Source: Rhodospirillales bacterium (GTDB lineage Bacteria; Pseudomonadota; Alphaproteobacteria; Acetobacterales; Acetobacteraceae). Taken from it: 36,244 nt of DNA. The first letter of the stretch is position 1; each line of letters opens with the position of its first letter. A program made the translations under genes and the position numbers. Positions 16,440 to 23,960 of the stretch are shown one piece after another. The notes beneath the pieces were generated by a model. It did no database searches. It saw nothing but the letters and a program-made list of their open reading frames with translations, and was not told the origin of the DNA. The stretch covers positions 1-36,244 of the forward strand of contig CANFKS010000040.1 of assembly GCA_947447625.1 (NCBI GenBank), given 5' to 3'.

Positions 16440-17160
16440 GAAGGTGTTGCTGCGGCTGGAGGGGGTGCAGACCCATATCGGGCGATACCACATCCTGCAT
16501 GGGGTGGATCTGGTGGTGCCGGAGGGGGAATTGACGGTGCTGCTGGGCCGCAATGGGGCGGGCAAGACGACGACGCTGCGCACCATCATGGGGCTGTGGC
16601 GGGCGAGTGCGGGGCGGATCGTGTTCGACGGGGCGGACATCACGAGGATGGCCACGCCGGATATCGCGCGGCTTGGCATCGCCTATGTGCCGGAGGCGAT
16701 GGGGATTTTCACCGGGCTGTCGGTGCGGGAAAACCTGGTGCTGGCGACGGCGACGGGGCGGTTCGATGCGGCGTTGCTTGATGGGGTGTTTGCGTTGTTT
16801 CCGGTGCTGAAGGTGAAGTGGAACGACGCTGCAGGGGGGTTGTCCGGCGGGCAGAAGCAGATGCTGGCGATCAGCCGGGCGATGGTGGAGCGGCGGCGCT
16901 TGATGATTGTGGATGAGCCGACCAAGGGGCTGGCGCCGGCGGTGATCGAGCATCTGATCGGGGGCTTCCGGACGTTGAAGGAGAGCCGGACGACGGTTTT
17001 GCTGGTGGAGCAGAATTTCCATATGGCGCGCTCGCTGGGCGATGGGGTGGCGGTGATGGATGACGGGCGGGTGGTGCATGCGGGGGGTATGGTTGAATTG
17101 GCGGGGGATGAGGCGTTGCAGGGGCGGTTGCTGGGGTTGAGTCTGGCGGCGCATCAATGA
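16432..17160 (+). CDS. livF: Liv-type ABC transporter ATPase (LivF)
   Basis: This second ATPase has 242 residues from the ATG at 16432. It shows Walker A GRNGAGKTTT, the segment IAYVPEAMGIFTGLSV, signature LSGGQKQMLAISRAM, Walker B LMIVDEPTKGLAP and switch LLVEQNFHMA, all characteristic of LivF. An upstream in-frame ATG at 16363 would add 23 arginine-rich residues and lies inside livG, so I reject it. Its stop overlaps the livH start (ATGA). Confidence 0.95.
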   Translation: MVEKVLLRLEGVQTHIGRYHILHGVDLVVPEGELTVLLGRNGAGKTTTLRTIMGLWRASAGRIVFDGADITRMATPDIARLGIAYVPEAMGIFTGLSVRENLVLATATGRFDAALLDGVFALFPVLKVKWNDAAGGLSGGQKQMLAISRAMVERRRLMIVDEPTKGLAPAVIEHLIGGFRTLKESRTTVLLVEQNFHMARSLGDGVAVMDDGRVVHAGGMVELAGDEALQGRLLGLSLAAHQ

Positions 17161-18134
17161 AGGCGCGGCGGGATGTGACGGCCTGGGTGTTGTTGCCGGT
17201 GGTGGCGCTGGCGATGCTGCCGTTGATGAGTTTTTCGACATGGGTGACGTTGACCATCGCCGGGGCGGCGATGGGGATGATGCTGTTTTTGATGGCGTCG
17301 GGGCTGACGTTGGTGTTCGGGTTGATGGATGTGATGAATTTTGCCCATGGGGCGTTCATCACGCTGGGTGCTTATCTGGCGGTTTCGGTGTTGGGGCGGA
17401 TGGCGGGGTGGGGCGGCTCGGAAAGCCTGTGGCTCAATCTGGCGGCGCTCGGGGTGGCGGTGACAGTGGGGGCGGTGGTGACGGGGGCGGTGGGGGCGGT
17501 GTTCGAGCGGATGATTGTTCGCCGGGTTTATGGGTCCCATTTGCAGCAGATCCTGATCACGATGGGGGGCCTGATCGTGGCGGGGCAGTTGGTGGTGGTG
17601 GTGTGGGGCGCGCAGCCGTTGCAGGTGGCGAAGCCGGCGCTGCTGCGGGGCAGTTTCCTGGTGGGGGGCGCGGCGATCGAGAGTTATCGGCTGGTGGCGG
17701 TGGCGCTGGGGCTGGTGGTGTTCGGGGTGGCGCACGCGGTGTTGAACCGGACGCGGATCGGGCTGCTGGTGCGGGCGGGGGTGGAGAACCGGGAGATGGT
17801 GGAGGCGCTCGGGTTTCGCATCGAGCGGCTGTTTGTCGGCGTGTTCGTGGCCGGGGCGGCGTTGGCGGGCGTGGGGGGCGTGATGTGGGGGGGGTATCAG
17901 GAGATCGTGACGGCGACGATCGGCGATGAGATGACGGTGTTGATCTTCATCGTCATCATCATCGGCGGCTTGGGATCGGTGACGGGGTGTTTCCAGGCGG
18001 CGGTGCTGGTGGGGCTGACGACGAACTATGTGGGGTATCTGACACCGAAACTGGCGCTGGGCTCGAACATCGCGCTCATGGTGCTGGTGCTGTTGTGGCG
18101 GCCGCGCGGGTTGTTTCCGGTGGCGAAGCCATGA
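17157..18134 (+). CDS. livH: Liv-type ABC transporter permease (LivH)
   Basis: This inner-membrane permease has 325 residues and about eight hydrophobic segments. The segment GLTLVFGLMDVMNFAHGAFITLGAY is diagnostic for LivH. The coupling loop is VENREMVEALGFRIERLFVGVF, and later VLIFIVIIIGGLGSVTGCFQAA is typical. It ends WRPRGLFPVAKP. Both neighbours overlap by 4 nt (ATGA), so the operon is translated as a tightly coupled series. Confidence 0.95.
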   Translation: MKARRDVTAWVLLPVVALAMLPLMSFSTWVTLTIAGAAMGMMLFLMASGLTLVFGLMDVMNFAHGAFITLGAYLAVSVLGRMAGWGGSESLWLNLAALGVAVTVGAVVTGAVGAVFERMIVRRVYGSHLQQILITMGGLIVAGQLVVVVWGAQPLQVAKPALLRGSFLVGGAAIESYRLVAVALGLVVFGVAHAVLNRTRIGLLVRAGVENREMVEALGFRIERLFVGVFVAGAALAGVGGVMWGGYQEIVTATIGDEMTVLIFIVIIIGGLGSVTGCFQAAVLVGLTTNYVGYLTPKLALGSNIALMVLVLLWRPRGLFPVAKP

Positions 18135-19189
18135 GGCGTTTGATTTCGGGGGATCGGCCGGGGCATCCGCTGGCCGATCTGTTGATGCTGGCGCTGCTGG
18201 TGGGGTTGGCGTTCGCGCCGTTCCTGTTTCCGGGCACGAAGTCGATGGCGGCGGCGTCGCGGATTTGCATCTTTATCGTGCTGGCGGCGAGTTACGATAT
18301 TTTGCTGGGCTATACGGGGATCGTCTCGTTTGCCCATACGATGTTTTTCGCGATCGGGGCTTACGCGGTGGCGATTCCGCTGGCGCAGGGCGGCCCGTCT
18401 TGGGGGGCGATTGTTGGCGGGGAGCTGGCGGGGGCGGCGATTGCGGCGGTTCTGGCCGGGCTGATCGCGCTGCTGTCCCTCAGGGTGCAGAAGATCTTTT
18501 TTTCGATGATCACGCTGGCGGTTGCATCCTTGGCGGGGATTGTCGCGGCGCAGTGGCGCGATGTGACGGGGGGGGAGGACGGGCTGACGTTCTCGCTGCC
18601 GGCGGCCCTGGGGCCGGGGTTTCGGATGGTGCAGGAGCCGTTTCTGGGCGTGCGGTTCGATGGGCGCCTGGTGACGTATTATCTGATTTTTGGGGTGTGC
18701 CTGGTGTTGTTCGGGCTGATGCTGCGGATTGTGAATTCGCCGTTCGGGCGGGTACTGATGGCGATCCGGGAGAATGAGTTCCGGGCGGAGGCGCTGGGGT
18801 ATCGGACGGTGATCTATCGGACGATCGCCTCGGCGCAGGCGGCGGCGATCGCGGCGGTGGCGGGGGGGTTGATGGCGATCCTGCTGCGCTATAACGGGCC
18901 GCAATCCACGCTGTCGTTCGAGATCATGGTCGATATTCTGCTGATGGTGGTGATTGGCGGGATGGGGACGCTGTATGGGCCGGCGCTGGGCGCGACGGTG
19001 ATTGTGTTGGCGCAGTACTATTTGCAGCCGGGGTTGCAGGCGGCGTCGGACGCGGTGACGGGGTGGCCGGTGTTGCCGCAGTTGTTTCATCCGGATCGGT
19101 GGCTGTTGTGGCTTGGGGTGTTGTTCATCCTGATCGTATATTTCCTGCCGGCGGGAATCATAGGAACGTTGCGGAGGAGGGTACGATGA
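18131..19189 (+). CDS. livM: Liv-type ABC transporter permease (LivM)
   Basis: This partner permease of LivH has 352 residues from the ATG at 18131. Typical LivM segments are ILLGYTGIVSFAHTMFFAIGAYAV, LRVQKIFFSMITLAVASL and GGEDGLTF. The coupling loop is MAIRENEFRAEALGYRT, and the late motif is VVIGGMGTLYGPALGA. It ends in LPAGIIGTLRRRVR, a usual LivM terminus. The next gene, a nucleoside hydrolase, overlaps its stop by 4 nt and has a strong GGAGGAGG inside the livM end, so the enzyme is part of the transporter operon. Confidence 0.95.
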   Translation: MRRLISGDRPGHPLADLLMLALLVGLAFAPFLFPGTKSMAAASRICIFIVLAASYDILLGYTGIVSFAHTMFFAIGAYAVAIPLAQGGPSWGAIVGGELAGAAIAAVLAGLIALLSLRVQKIFFSMITLAVASLAGIVAAQWRDVTGGEDGLTFSLPAALGPGFRMVQEPFLGVRFDGRLVTYYLIFGVCLVLFGLMLRIVNSPFGRVLMAIRENEFRAEALGYRTVIYRTIASAQAAAIAAVAGGLMAILLRYNGPQSTLSFEIMVDILLMVVIGGMGTLYGPALGATVIVLAQYYLQPGLQAASDAVTGWPVLPQLFHPDRWLLWLGVLFILIVYFLPAGIIGTLRRRVR

Positions 19190-20106
19190 GGACGGTGATT
19201 ATCGATTGCGATCCGGGGACGGATGATGCGATTGCGTTGTTTCTGGCGCTGGGGAGCCCGGAACTCGATGTGGTGCTGGTGACGGCGGTGGGGGGGAATG
19301 TCGGGCTCGATCATACGGTGCGCAATGCGCGGGCGCTGGTCGGGTTGAGCGGGAAGGATGTGCCGGTGGTGGCGGGAGCGGATCGGCCGATGCTGGGCAG
19401 TTTCGTCGCGGAACCGCGGGTGCATGGGCGCAACGGGGTGGGGGGCGTGGTCTTGCCGGAGGGGCCGCCGGCCGCGCCGGGGGTGGCGGCGGATGCGATC
19501 CGCGCGGTGTTGCGCGCGGCCGGGCCGGGGGAGATCACGCTGGTGGGGATTGGGCCTGCAACCAATCTGGGGCTGGCGCTGGCGAGCGAGCCGGCGTTGC
19601 TCGATCGGGTGGCGGAGATCGTGTTGATGACGGGCGCGTGGGCGGAGGGGAATGTCACGCCGGCGGCGGAGTTCAATGCATGGAATGACCCGGAGGCGCT
19701 GTCGATCGTGCTGTCGTGCGGGCGGCCGGTGACGGTGGCGACGCTGGAGGTGACGGCGCAGGCAGTGGCGACCACGGCGTGGATTGCGGCGCAGCGGGGG
19801 CAAGGCGGGGCCTGCATGGCGGCGGCATGCGACATTTTGGCGAGCGTGCCGCCTTCGGCGCGGCTGGGGGGGCGGGGATCGCCGCAGCATGATGCCTGCG
19901 CGATCATGTGGCTGGTGGCGCCCGATATGTTCACGCATCGGGCGGTGCATGCGAGCGTCGATCTGACGCATGGCCCGGGGCGGGGGCGGACGGTGATCGA
20001 CCGGTGGGGAAAGGTGCCGGGTGCGCGGAATGCGTCCGTGCTTGAGACGGTGGATGCGGAGCGGTTTTTTGCGTTGCTGGGGGAGCGGATTGCGGGGCTG
20101 CCGTGA
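19186..20106 (+). CDS. inosine/uridine-preferring-type nucleoside hydrolase
   Basis: This family cleaves the N-glycosidic bond of ribonucleosides to give base and ribose. The 306-residue protein has the calcium-binding aspartate motif DCDPGTDDAIAL (residues 7-18). Further family segments are HGRNGVGG, LVGIGPATNLGLAL, VLMTGAW, and AEFNAWNDPEA. A histidine/aspartate pair (QHDACAIMWL) lies near the C-terminus. There is no signal peptide, so it acts in the cytoplasm, after import. Overlap with livM ties it to the Liv-type transporter and suggests the imported compound may be a nucleoside. That link is inference; base preference cannot be read from the sequence. Confidence 0.92.
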   Translation: MRTVIIDCDPGTDDAIALFLALGSPELDVVLVTAVGGNVGLDHTVRNARALVGLSGKDVPVVAGADRPMLGSFVAEPRVHGRNGVGGVVLPEGPPAAPGVAADAIRAVLRAAGPGEITLVGIGPATNLGLALASEPALLDRVAEIVLMTGAWAEGNVTPAAEFNAWNDPEALSIVLSCGRPVTVATLEVTAQAVATTAWIAAQRGQGGACMAAACDILASVPPSARLGGRGSPQHDACAIMWLVAPDMFTHRAVHASVDLTHGPGRGRTVIDRWGKVPGARNASVLETVDAERFFALLGERIAGLP

Positions 20107-20173
20107 GTCGGGTGGGGTTTCGGGGCGGCTGAGGTCGTGTCAGGCTGGCGAAATCAGATGGGGAGAGCGAGCG

Positions 20174-21874
20174 ATGAACGAGAGCGCGATGCGTGCGAAC
20201 AGCACCAAGTTCGTCACCGAGAAGGCACCGGCCGTGGGCAGCCGGGGGATGGTGGTGACCAACCATCCGCTGGCTTCGGCGGCGGGGGCCGAGATGTTGG
20301 CGGCGGGGGGCAATGCGATCGACGCCGCGGTGGCGGCGCAGTTTACGCTGACGGTGGTGGAGCCGATGATGATCGGGCTCATCGGCGGGGGAACCGCGCA
20401 TATCCGCACGGCGGACGGGGCGCATCGGATCATCGATGGCATGAGCGCGGTGCCGGTCGCGGGGCGGGGAGATATGTATCGGCCGGTGCCGGACGGAGCG
20501 GCGGAGAATTATCAGACCTTGGATCGGGAGAACGAGGTCGGGCCGAAATCGGTGGCGGCGCCCGGGTCGTTGCTGGCCTGGTGCATGGCGCTGGAGCGGT
20601 TCGGCACGATGCCGCTGGCCGATGTGATGGAGCCGGCGATCCGGCACGCCTCGCGCGGCTTCCGGGTGACGCCGTATCTGCATGATTGCATCGAGACGGC
20701 TGCGGGGGATTTCGCGAGGGATCCTCTGATTTCAGCGCGCTATTTGCCCGGCGGCGTGGCGCTGAAGCCGGGCGAGCGGCTGGTGCAGGGGGATTATGCC
20801 GATGCGTTGCGGCTGATATCGCAGGAGGGGGCGAAGGCGCTGCATGGCGGGGCGCTGGGCGATGCGGTGGCGGCGCATATGAAGGCGACCGGCGGGTTTG
20901 TCGGGATGGAGGATCTGACCGGGTATGCGCCGCGGGTGCGCGAGCCGATCCGGACCACCTATCGCGGCTGGGAGATCCTGGGCCCGCCGCCGCCGGCGGC
21001 TTCGGGGATTCATATCGCGCAGATGCTGGCGATCCTGGAAGGGTTCGACATCGGCGGCATGGGGTTTGGCACGACGGATACGTGCCATTTGATTGCCGAG
21101 GTGTTGCGCATCGCGTTCGCGGATCGGGCGGCGGGAACGGGGGATCCGGAGTTCGTCAAGGTGCCGGTCGGGAAGATCGTGTCGCGCGACTATGCGGCCC
21201 TGCGCCGCGCGGCGATCGATATGGCGCGCTCGCAGGTCTGGGGCGCCGGGGTGATGCCGGGCGAGGGTGCAAACACGACGCATCTGACGACGGCGGATGC
21301 GGCGGGCAATGTGGTGGCGAGCACGCAGACGATCAACAACCTGTTCGGCGCGCGCTACATCGTGCCGGGGACGGGGATGATCCCGAACAACTACATGTAT
21401 AATTTCGATCCGCGGCCGGGCCGGGCGCTGTCGATCGCGCCGGGCAAGCGGGTGACGACGTCGATGTCGCCGATGATGGCGTTGCAGGACGGCAAGGTGC
21501 GGTTCGCATTGGGGTTGCCGGGTGGCAAAAAGATTTTCCCGAGCGCGATGCAGGCGATCATCAATGTGATCGATCACGGTATGTCGTTGCAGGAGGCGGT
21601 GGAAGCGCCGCGGATCTGGACCGAGGGCGTGGCGCTCGAGGTGGAGCAGGGGATCCCGCCGGCGGTGCGCGAAGGGCTCGCGGCGCGGGGCCACGATGTG
21701 CAGGTGATGCCGACGGTGGCGGGTGGCATGGGGGCAATCGGGTTCAATGCCGATGGCAGCATGACGGGGTCGTCCTGCTGGCGGGCCGATGGCACGCCGG
21801 TGGGCGTGTCGGGCGGGCTGGCGCGGGCCGGGGTGCGGTTTGTGCTGGAGAGTGCGAAGCCGAAGGAGGCGTGA
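20174..21874 (+). CDS. ggt: gamma-glutamyltransferase family protein, cytoplasmic form
   Basis: Family members are self-cleaving Ntn hydrolases acting on gamma-glutamyl compounds or related acyl amides. The 566-residue protein has MVVTNHPLASAAGAEML and GGNAIDAAVAAQFTL at the start. The autoprocessing site is NTTHLTTADAAGNVVA, with the nucleophile at about Thr368, and SMSPMMALQDGKVRFALGLPGG is in the small subunit. No signal peptide is seen, unlike periplasmic Ggt. The ATG at 20174 follows a GGGGAGAG. It lies 67 nt after the nucleoside hydrolase on the same strand and may be co-transcribed. Specificity could be glutathione, a beta-lactam-like acylase substrate, or something else. Confidence 0.9.
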   Translation: MNESAMRANSTKFVTEKAPAVGSRGMVVTNHPLASAAGAEMLAAGGNAIDAAVAAQFTLTVVEPMMIGLIGGGTAHIRTADGAHRIIDGMSAVPVAGRGDMYRPVPDGAAENYQTLDRENEVGPKSVAAPGSLLAWCMALERFGTMPLADVMEPAIRHASRGFRVTPYLHDCIETAAGDFARDPLISARYLPGGVALKPGERLVQGDYADALRLISQEGAKALHGGALGDAVAAHMKATGGFVGMEDLTGYAPRVREPIRTTYRGWEILGPPPPAASGIHIAQMLAILEGFDIGGMGFGTTDTCHLIAEVLRIAFADRAAGTGDPEFVKVPVGKIVSRDYAALRRAAIDMARSQVWGAGVMPGEGANTTHLTTADAAGNVVASTQTINNLFGARYIVPGTGMIPNNYMYNFDPRPGRALSIAPGKRVTTSMSPMMALQDGKVRFALGLPGGKKIFPSAMQAIINVIDHGMSLQEAVEAPRIWTEGVALEVEQGIPPAVREGLAARGHDVQVMPTVAGGMGAIGFNADGSMTGSSCWRADGTPVGVSGGLARAGVRFVLESAKPKEA

Positions 21875-21926
21875 TTGCGCGATGCTTGACGGGGATCGGG
21901 CGGACATGCTCCGATCTTTGTCTGCG

Positions 21927-22003
21927 TGATGATTTCGCCAAAAATCATCAGGTTCTAGAGCGTGATCGCCAAAGGTGGAATCACACGGCGCGTGAATCAC
22001 GCG
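21927..22003. repeat. cluster of small hairpins of the AGAGC module family
   Basis: TGATGATTT (21927-21935) and AAATCATCA (21942-21950) form a perfect 9-bp hairpin. CTAGAGC follows at 21955-21961. GCGTGAT (21960-21966) can pair with ATCACGC (21996-22002), and CGCGTG AAT CACGCG (21989-22003) is another small hairpin. The words match those in the tandem units at 35893-35991 (GATGATTT, GGAATCAC, CCAAAAATC). Confidence 0.7.
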
Positions 22004-22017
22004 ACCAAACAAGGGCT

Positions 22018-22059
22018 TAGAGCGGGATGCCTTCGCCTATCAGAAGGCATCCCGCTCTA
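22018..22059. repeat. perfect 17-bp hairpin module (REP-like)
   Basis: TAGAGCGGGATGCCTTC (22018-22034) and its exact reverse complement (22043-22059) flank the loop GCCTATCA. The same hairpin occurs at 36001-36046, and a decayed form at 111-149. It lies 143 bases after ggt and 74 bases before the next gene. It may act as a terminator-like structure, although no T tract follows. Confidence 0.9.
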
Positions 22060-22133
22060 GGTGAAAGACCGGGGGTCGGCTTGATCATTTCCCGCCGTTT
22101 GAATGCCTGCATAGCGGTGAAGACCGGTCCGGC

Positions 22134-22421
22134 ATGAACGAGGTCGTCAGCCTGCCGCGCGCTTCCTCTGACGATACGCTTTGGGGTGTCGTGGCCTCGA
22201 TGGGGCGCAGTTCGCGCGTGGCCGAGGTGTTTTCCAGCCGGAGCGCGGCGCTGGCGGATCGGGCTTGGCGCGAGCAGCAGGTGCAGGCCTATGCAAATTT
22301 CATTCGCATGGCGCGCCAGCCGGTGCCGAACTACAGCGTACAGCCGGTGCGCCGGGCGGATCTGCCGCGGGGGTGGAAGCCGCTTCCCGCGCTGGGGTTT
22401 TTGCGCGGGAAGTTTATCTGA
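22134..22421 (+). CDS. small protein of unknown function
   Basis: This is a 95-residue product with no family I recognise. It is neither membrane-bound nor secreted. The central part is basic and aromatic (REQQVQAYANFIRMARQ), and the end is rich in proline, tryptophan and basic residues (DLPRGWKPLPALGFLRGKF). The amino-acid mix looks like real protein. The frame ends 12 nt before the convergent decarboxylase-like gene. The ATG at 22134 has only a weak ribosome binding site. It sits directly after the AGAGC hairpin cluster. Confidence 0.6.
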   Translation: MNEVVSLPRASSDDTLWGVVASMGRSSRVAEVFSSRSAALADRAWREQQVQAYANFIRMARQPVPNYSVQPVRRADLPRGWKPLPALGFLRGKFI

Positions 22422-22433
22422 ACAGCGCGGGCG

Positions 22434-23006
22434 TTATTTTTTCGGGGCCGCGATCGGCACTTTGGCGCCTTCGGGCGGCAGGACTTCGCCGATGTTGAGC
22501 GTCATCGAAACGGCGTCGTAGTAGCCGCTGACGGCGATGAGATCGACGACCCCGCGTTCGCCCCAGGCGGCGACGGCGGCAGCGTAGGTGGCATCGCTCA
22601 CGGTGCGGTCGCGGCGCAGCTGGGTACAGAAATCCCATATGATGGCTTCATCGGGTTTCATGGTGGTGGGGCGTTCGCCCTTGGCGAGAGCGGCCGCGGT
22701 TTCGGGGGCGAGGCCGGCGTCGATGGCCATGGGGGCGTGGGCATACCATTCGAAGGGGCTTTGCCAGTGCGCGGCCGTCATCAGGATTGCCATTTCGTTG
22801 AGGCGCTTGTCGAGCGAGGAGTTGAAGCGGAGGTATTCGCCGACTTTCTGCAGGCGATCGGCCAGTTCCGGGCTGCGGAGCCAGACGTTGAAGGGGCCGC
22901 GCAGGCCCTTGCGGGGGCCGGACATGATGGCGTCGGCGACGCTGCGCTGTTCGGGGGTCATGGCCTCGAGGGCGAGGGGCGCCATGCGTTTGGCGGTGTC
23001 GGTCAT
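22434..23006 (-). CDS. carboxymuconolactone decarboxylase-like protein
   Basis: This 190-residue protein has the AhpD-like helical fold pattern: FNVWLRSPELADRLQKVGEYLRF, then LNEMAILMTAAHWQSPFEWYAHAP, then WDFCTQLRRDRTVSD. The CxxC redox pair of AhpD is absent, so it is closer to the gamma-carboxymuconolactone decarboxylase branch. Its reaction is unknown. The ATG at 23006 follows AGGAAACCAGGA on the minus strand. It lies 64 nt after the SIR2 gene on the same strand, so the two may be co-transcribed. No protocatechuate-pathway genes are nearby. Confidence 0.85.
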   Translation of the reverse strand: MTDTAKRMAPLALEAMTPEQRSVADAIMSGPRKGLRGPFNVWLRSPELADRLQKVGEYLRFNSSLDKRLNEMAILMTAAHWQSPFEWYAHAPMAIDAGLAPETAAALAKGERPTTMKPDEAIIWDFCTQLRRDRTVSDATYAAAVAAWGERGVVDLIAVSGYYDAVSMTLNIGEVLPPEGAKVPIAAPKK

Positions 23007-23070
23007 TCCTGGTTTCCTTCGTGGGATGCGGCATTCAGGCCTGGGATGGGCCGCAGCGCAAGGGAGGGGT

Positions 23071-23826
23071 CTATGCCGCGCCGACGGCGGCGCCGAGGAT
23101 GTCGCTGATGCTGTCGTGGATGACGAGGTCGGCCACGCCGTCCATGTCGGTTGCTTCGCGGTTGAGGATGACGAGGCGGGCGCCGTTGCGTTTGGCGAGG
23201 ATGGGCAGGCCCGCGGCGGGATAGACGACGAGGGAACTGCCGAGGACGACGAAGCAGTCGGCCGCCAGAGCCTCGGTTTCGGCGCGGCGCATTTCCGCCT
23301 GTGGCATCGCCTGGCCGAAGGAGATGGTGGCGGTTTTGACGATGCCGTTGCACCAGCGGCAATGCGGCAGGGTGCCGTTGCTTTCGAAGGGGGCGCGGAT
23401 GGCCTCAAGTTCGTAGCGGGTCTTGCAGTCCAGGCAATGCGCATAGGTGGCGTTGCCGTGGACTTCGATGACGCTGTCGTCGGGGATGCCGGAGGCCTGG
23501 TGAAGCCCGTCGATGTTCTGGGTGATGAGGGCGCCGGCGCGGCCCGTGGCGACGAGGTGGGCGCAGGCGCGGTGGCCGCGATTGGGGCGGGCGGCGCGCA
23601 TGGTGGGGTCGGAGGCGAATTTGCGGCGCCAGGCCTCGCGGCGCATGTCCTCGGAGGCGATGAAGTCACGGAAATCGATCGGTTTCATCTGAGTCCAGAT
23701 GCCGCCGGGGCTTCGGAAATCGGGGATTCCCGATTCGGTGGAGATGCCAGCGCCGGTGAAAAGGGCGATGCGGGTGGCGGCGGCAAGTTCGCCGGCGAGC
23801 GCGGCGACGGCGTCTGGGCCCTGCAT
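23071..23826 (-). CDS. SIR2-family NAD-dependent protein deacylase
   Basis: Sirtuins remove acyl groups from protein lysines using NAD+. The protein has the Rossmann motif LFTGAGISTESGIPDFRSPGG, the active segment TQNIDGLHQ and the catalytic histidine in IEVHGN. Zinc cysteines are HCLDC and HCRWC, followed by ISFGQAMP and VVLGSSLVVYPAAGLP. The ATG at 23826 has AGGGAG 6 nt upstream and gives 251 residues. An upstream ATG at 23856 has no ribosome binding site. It shares a strand with the decarboxylase-like gene and is divergent from the sulfotransferase-like gene. Acyl preference cannot be told. Confidence 0.93.
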   Translation of the reverse strand: MQGPDAVAALAGELAAATRIALFTGAGISTESGIPDFRSPGGIWTQMKPIDFRDFIASEDMRREAWRRKFASDPTMRAARPNRGHRACAHLVATGRAGALITQNIDGLHQASGIPDDSVIEVHGNATYAHCLDCKTRYELEAIRAPFESNGTLPHCRWCNGIVKTATISFGQAMPQAEMRRAETEALAADCFVVLGSSLVVYPAAGLPILAKRNGARLVILNREATDMDGVADLVIHDSISDILGAAVGAA

Positions 23827-23898
23827 GGGCGGCTCCCTGGCTGTTGCATCCATCATGGCGCGGGTGGGTTGCTGGTGGAAGCCTGGGGGTTGTACATC

Positions 23899-23927
23899 TT
23901 GACGGCACGTTGGGGTAAAGTTACGAA
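23899..23927 (+). promoter_or_regulatory. candidate promoter for the sulfotransferase-like gene
   Basis: TTGACG (23899-23904) and TACGAA (23922-23927) are spaced by exactly 17 bases in an AT-rich stretch (to about 23950), 34 bases before the ATG at 23961. The -35 is a near-perfect match and the -10 is weak. The region also separates this gene from the divergent SIR2 gene. Confidence 0.45.
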
Positions 23928-23960
23928 TATTCTCAAATGTTAGATATGGCGTGATGGAAA

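Noticed and set aside
22018-22059. Intrinsic terminator for ggt
   Set aside because: The hairpin is strong but no T tract follows and the same sequence recurs elsewhere in unrelated positions, so a repeat module is the better call; termination remains possible.
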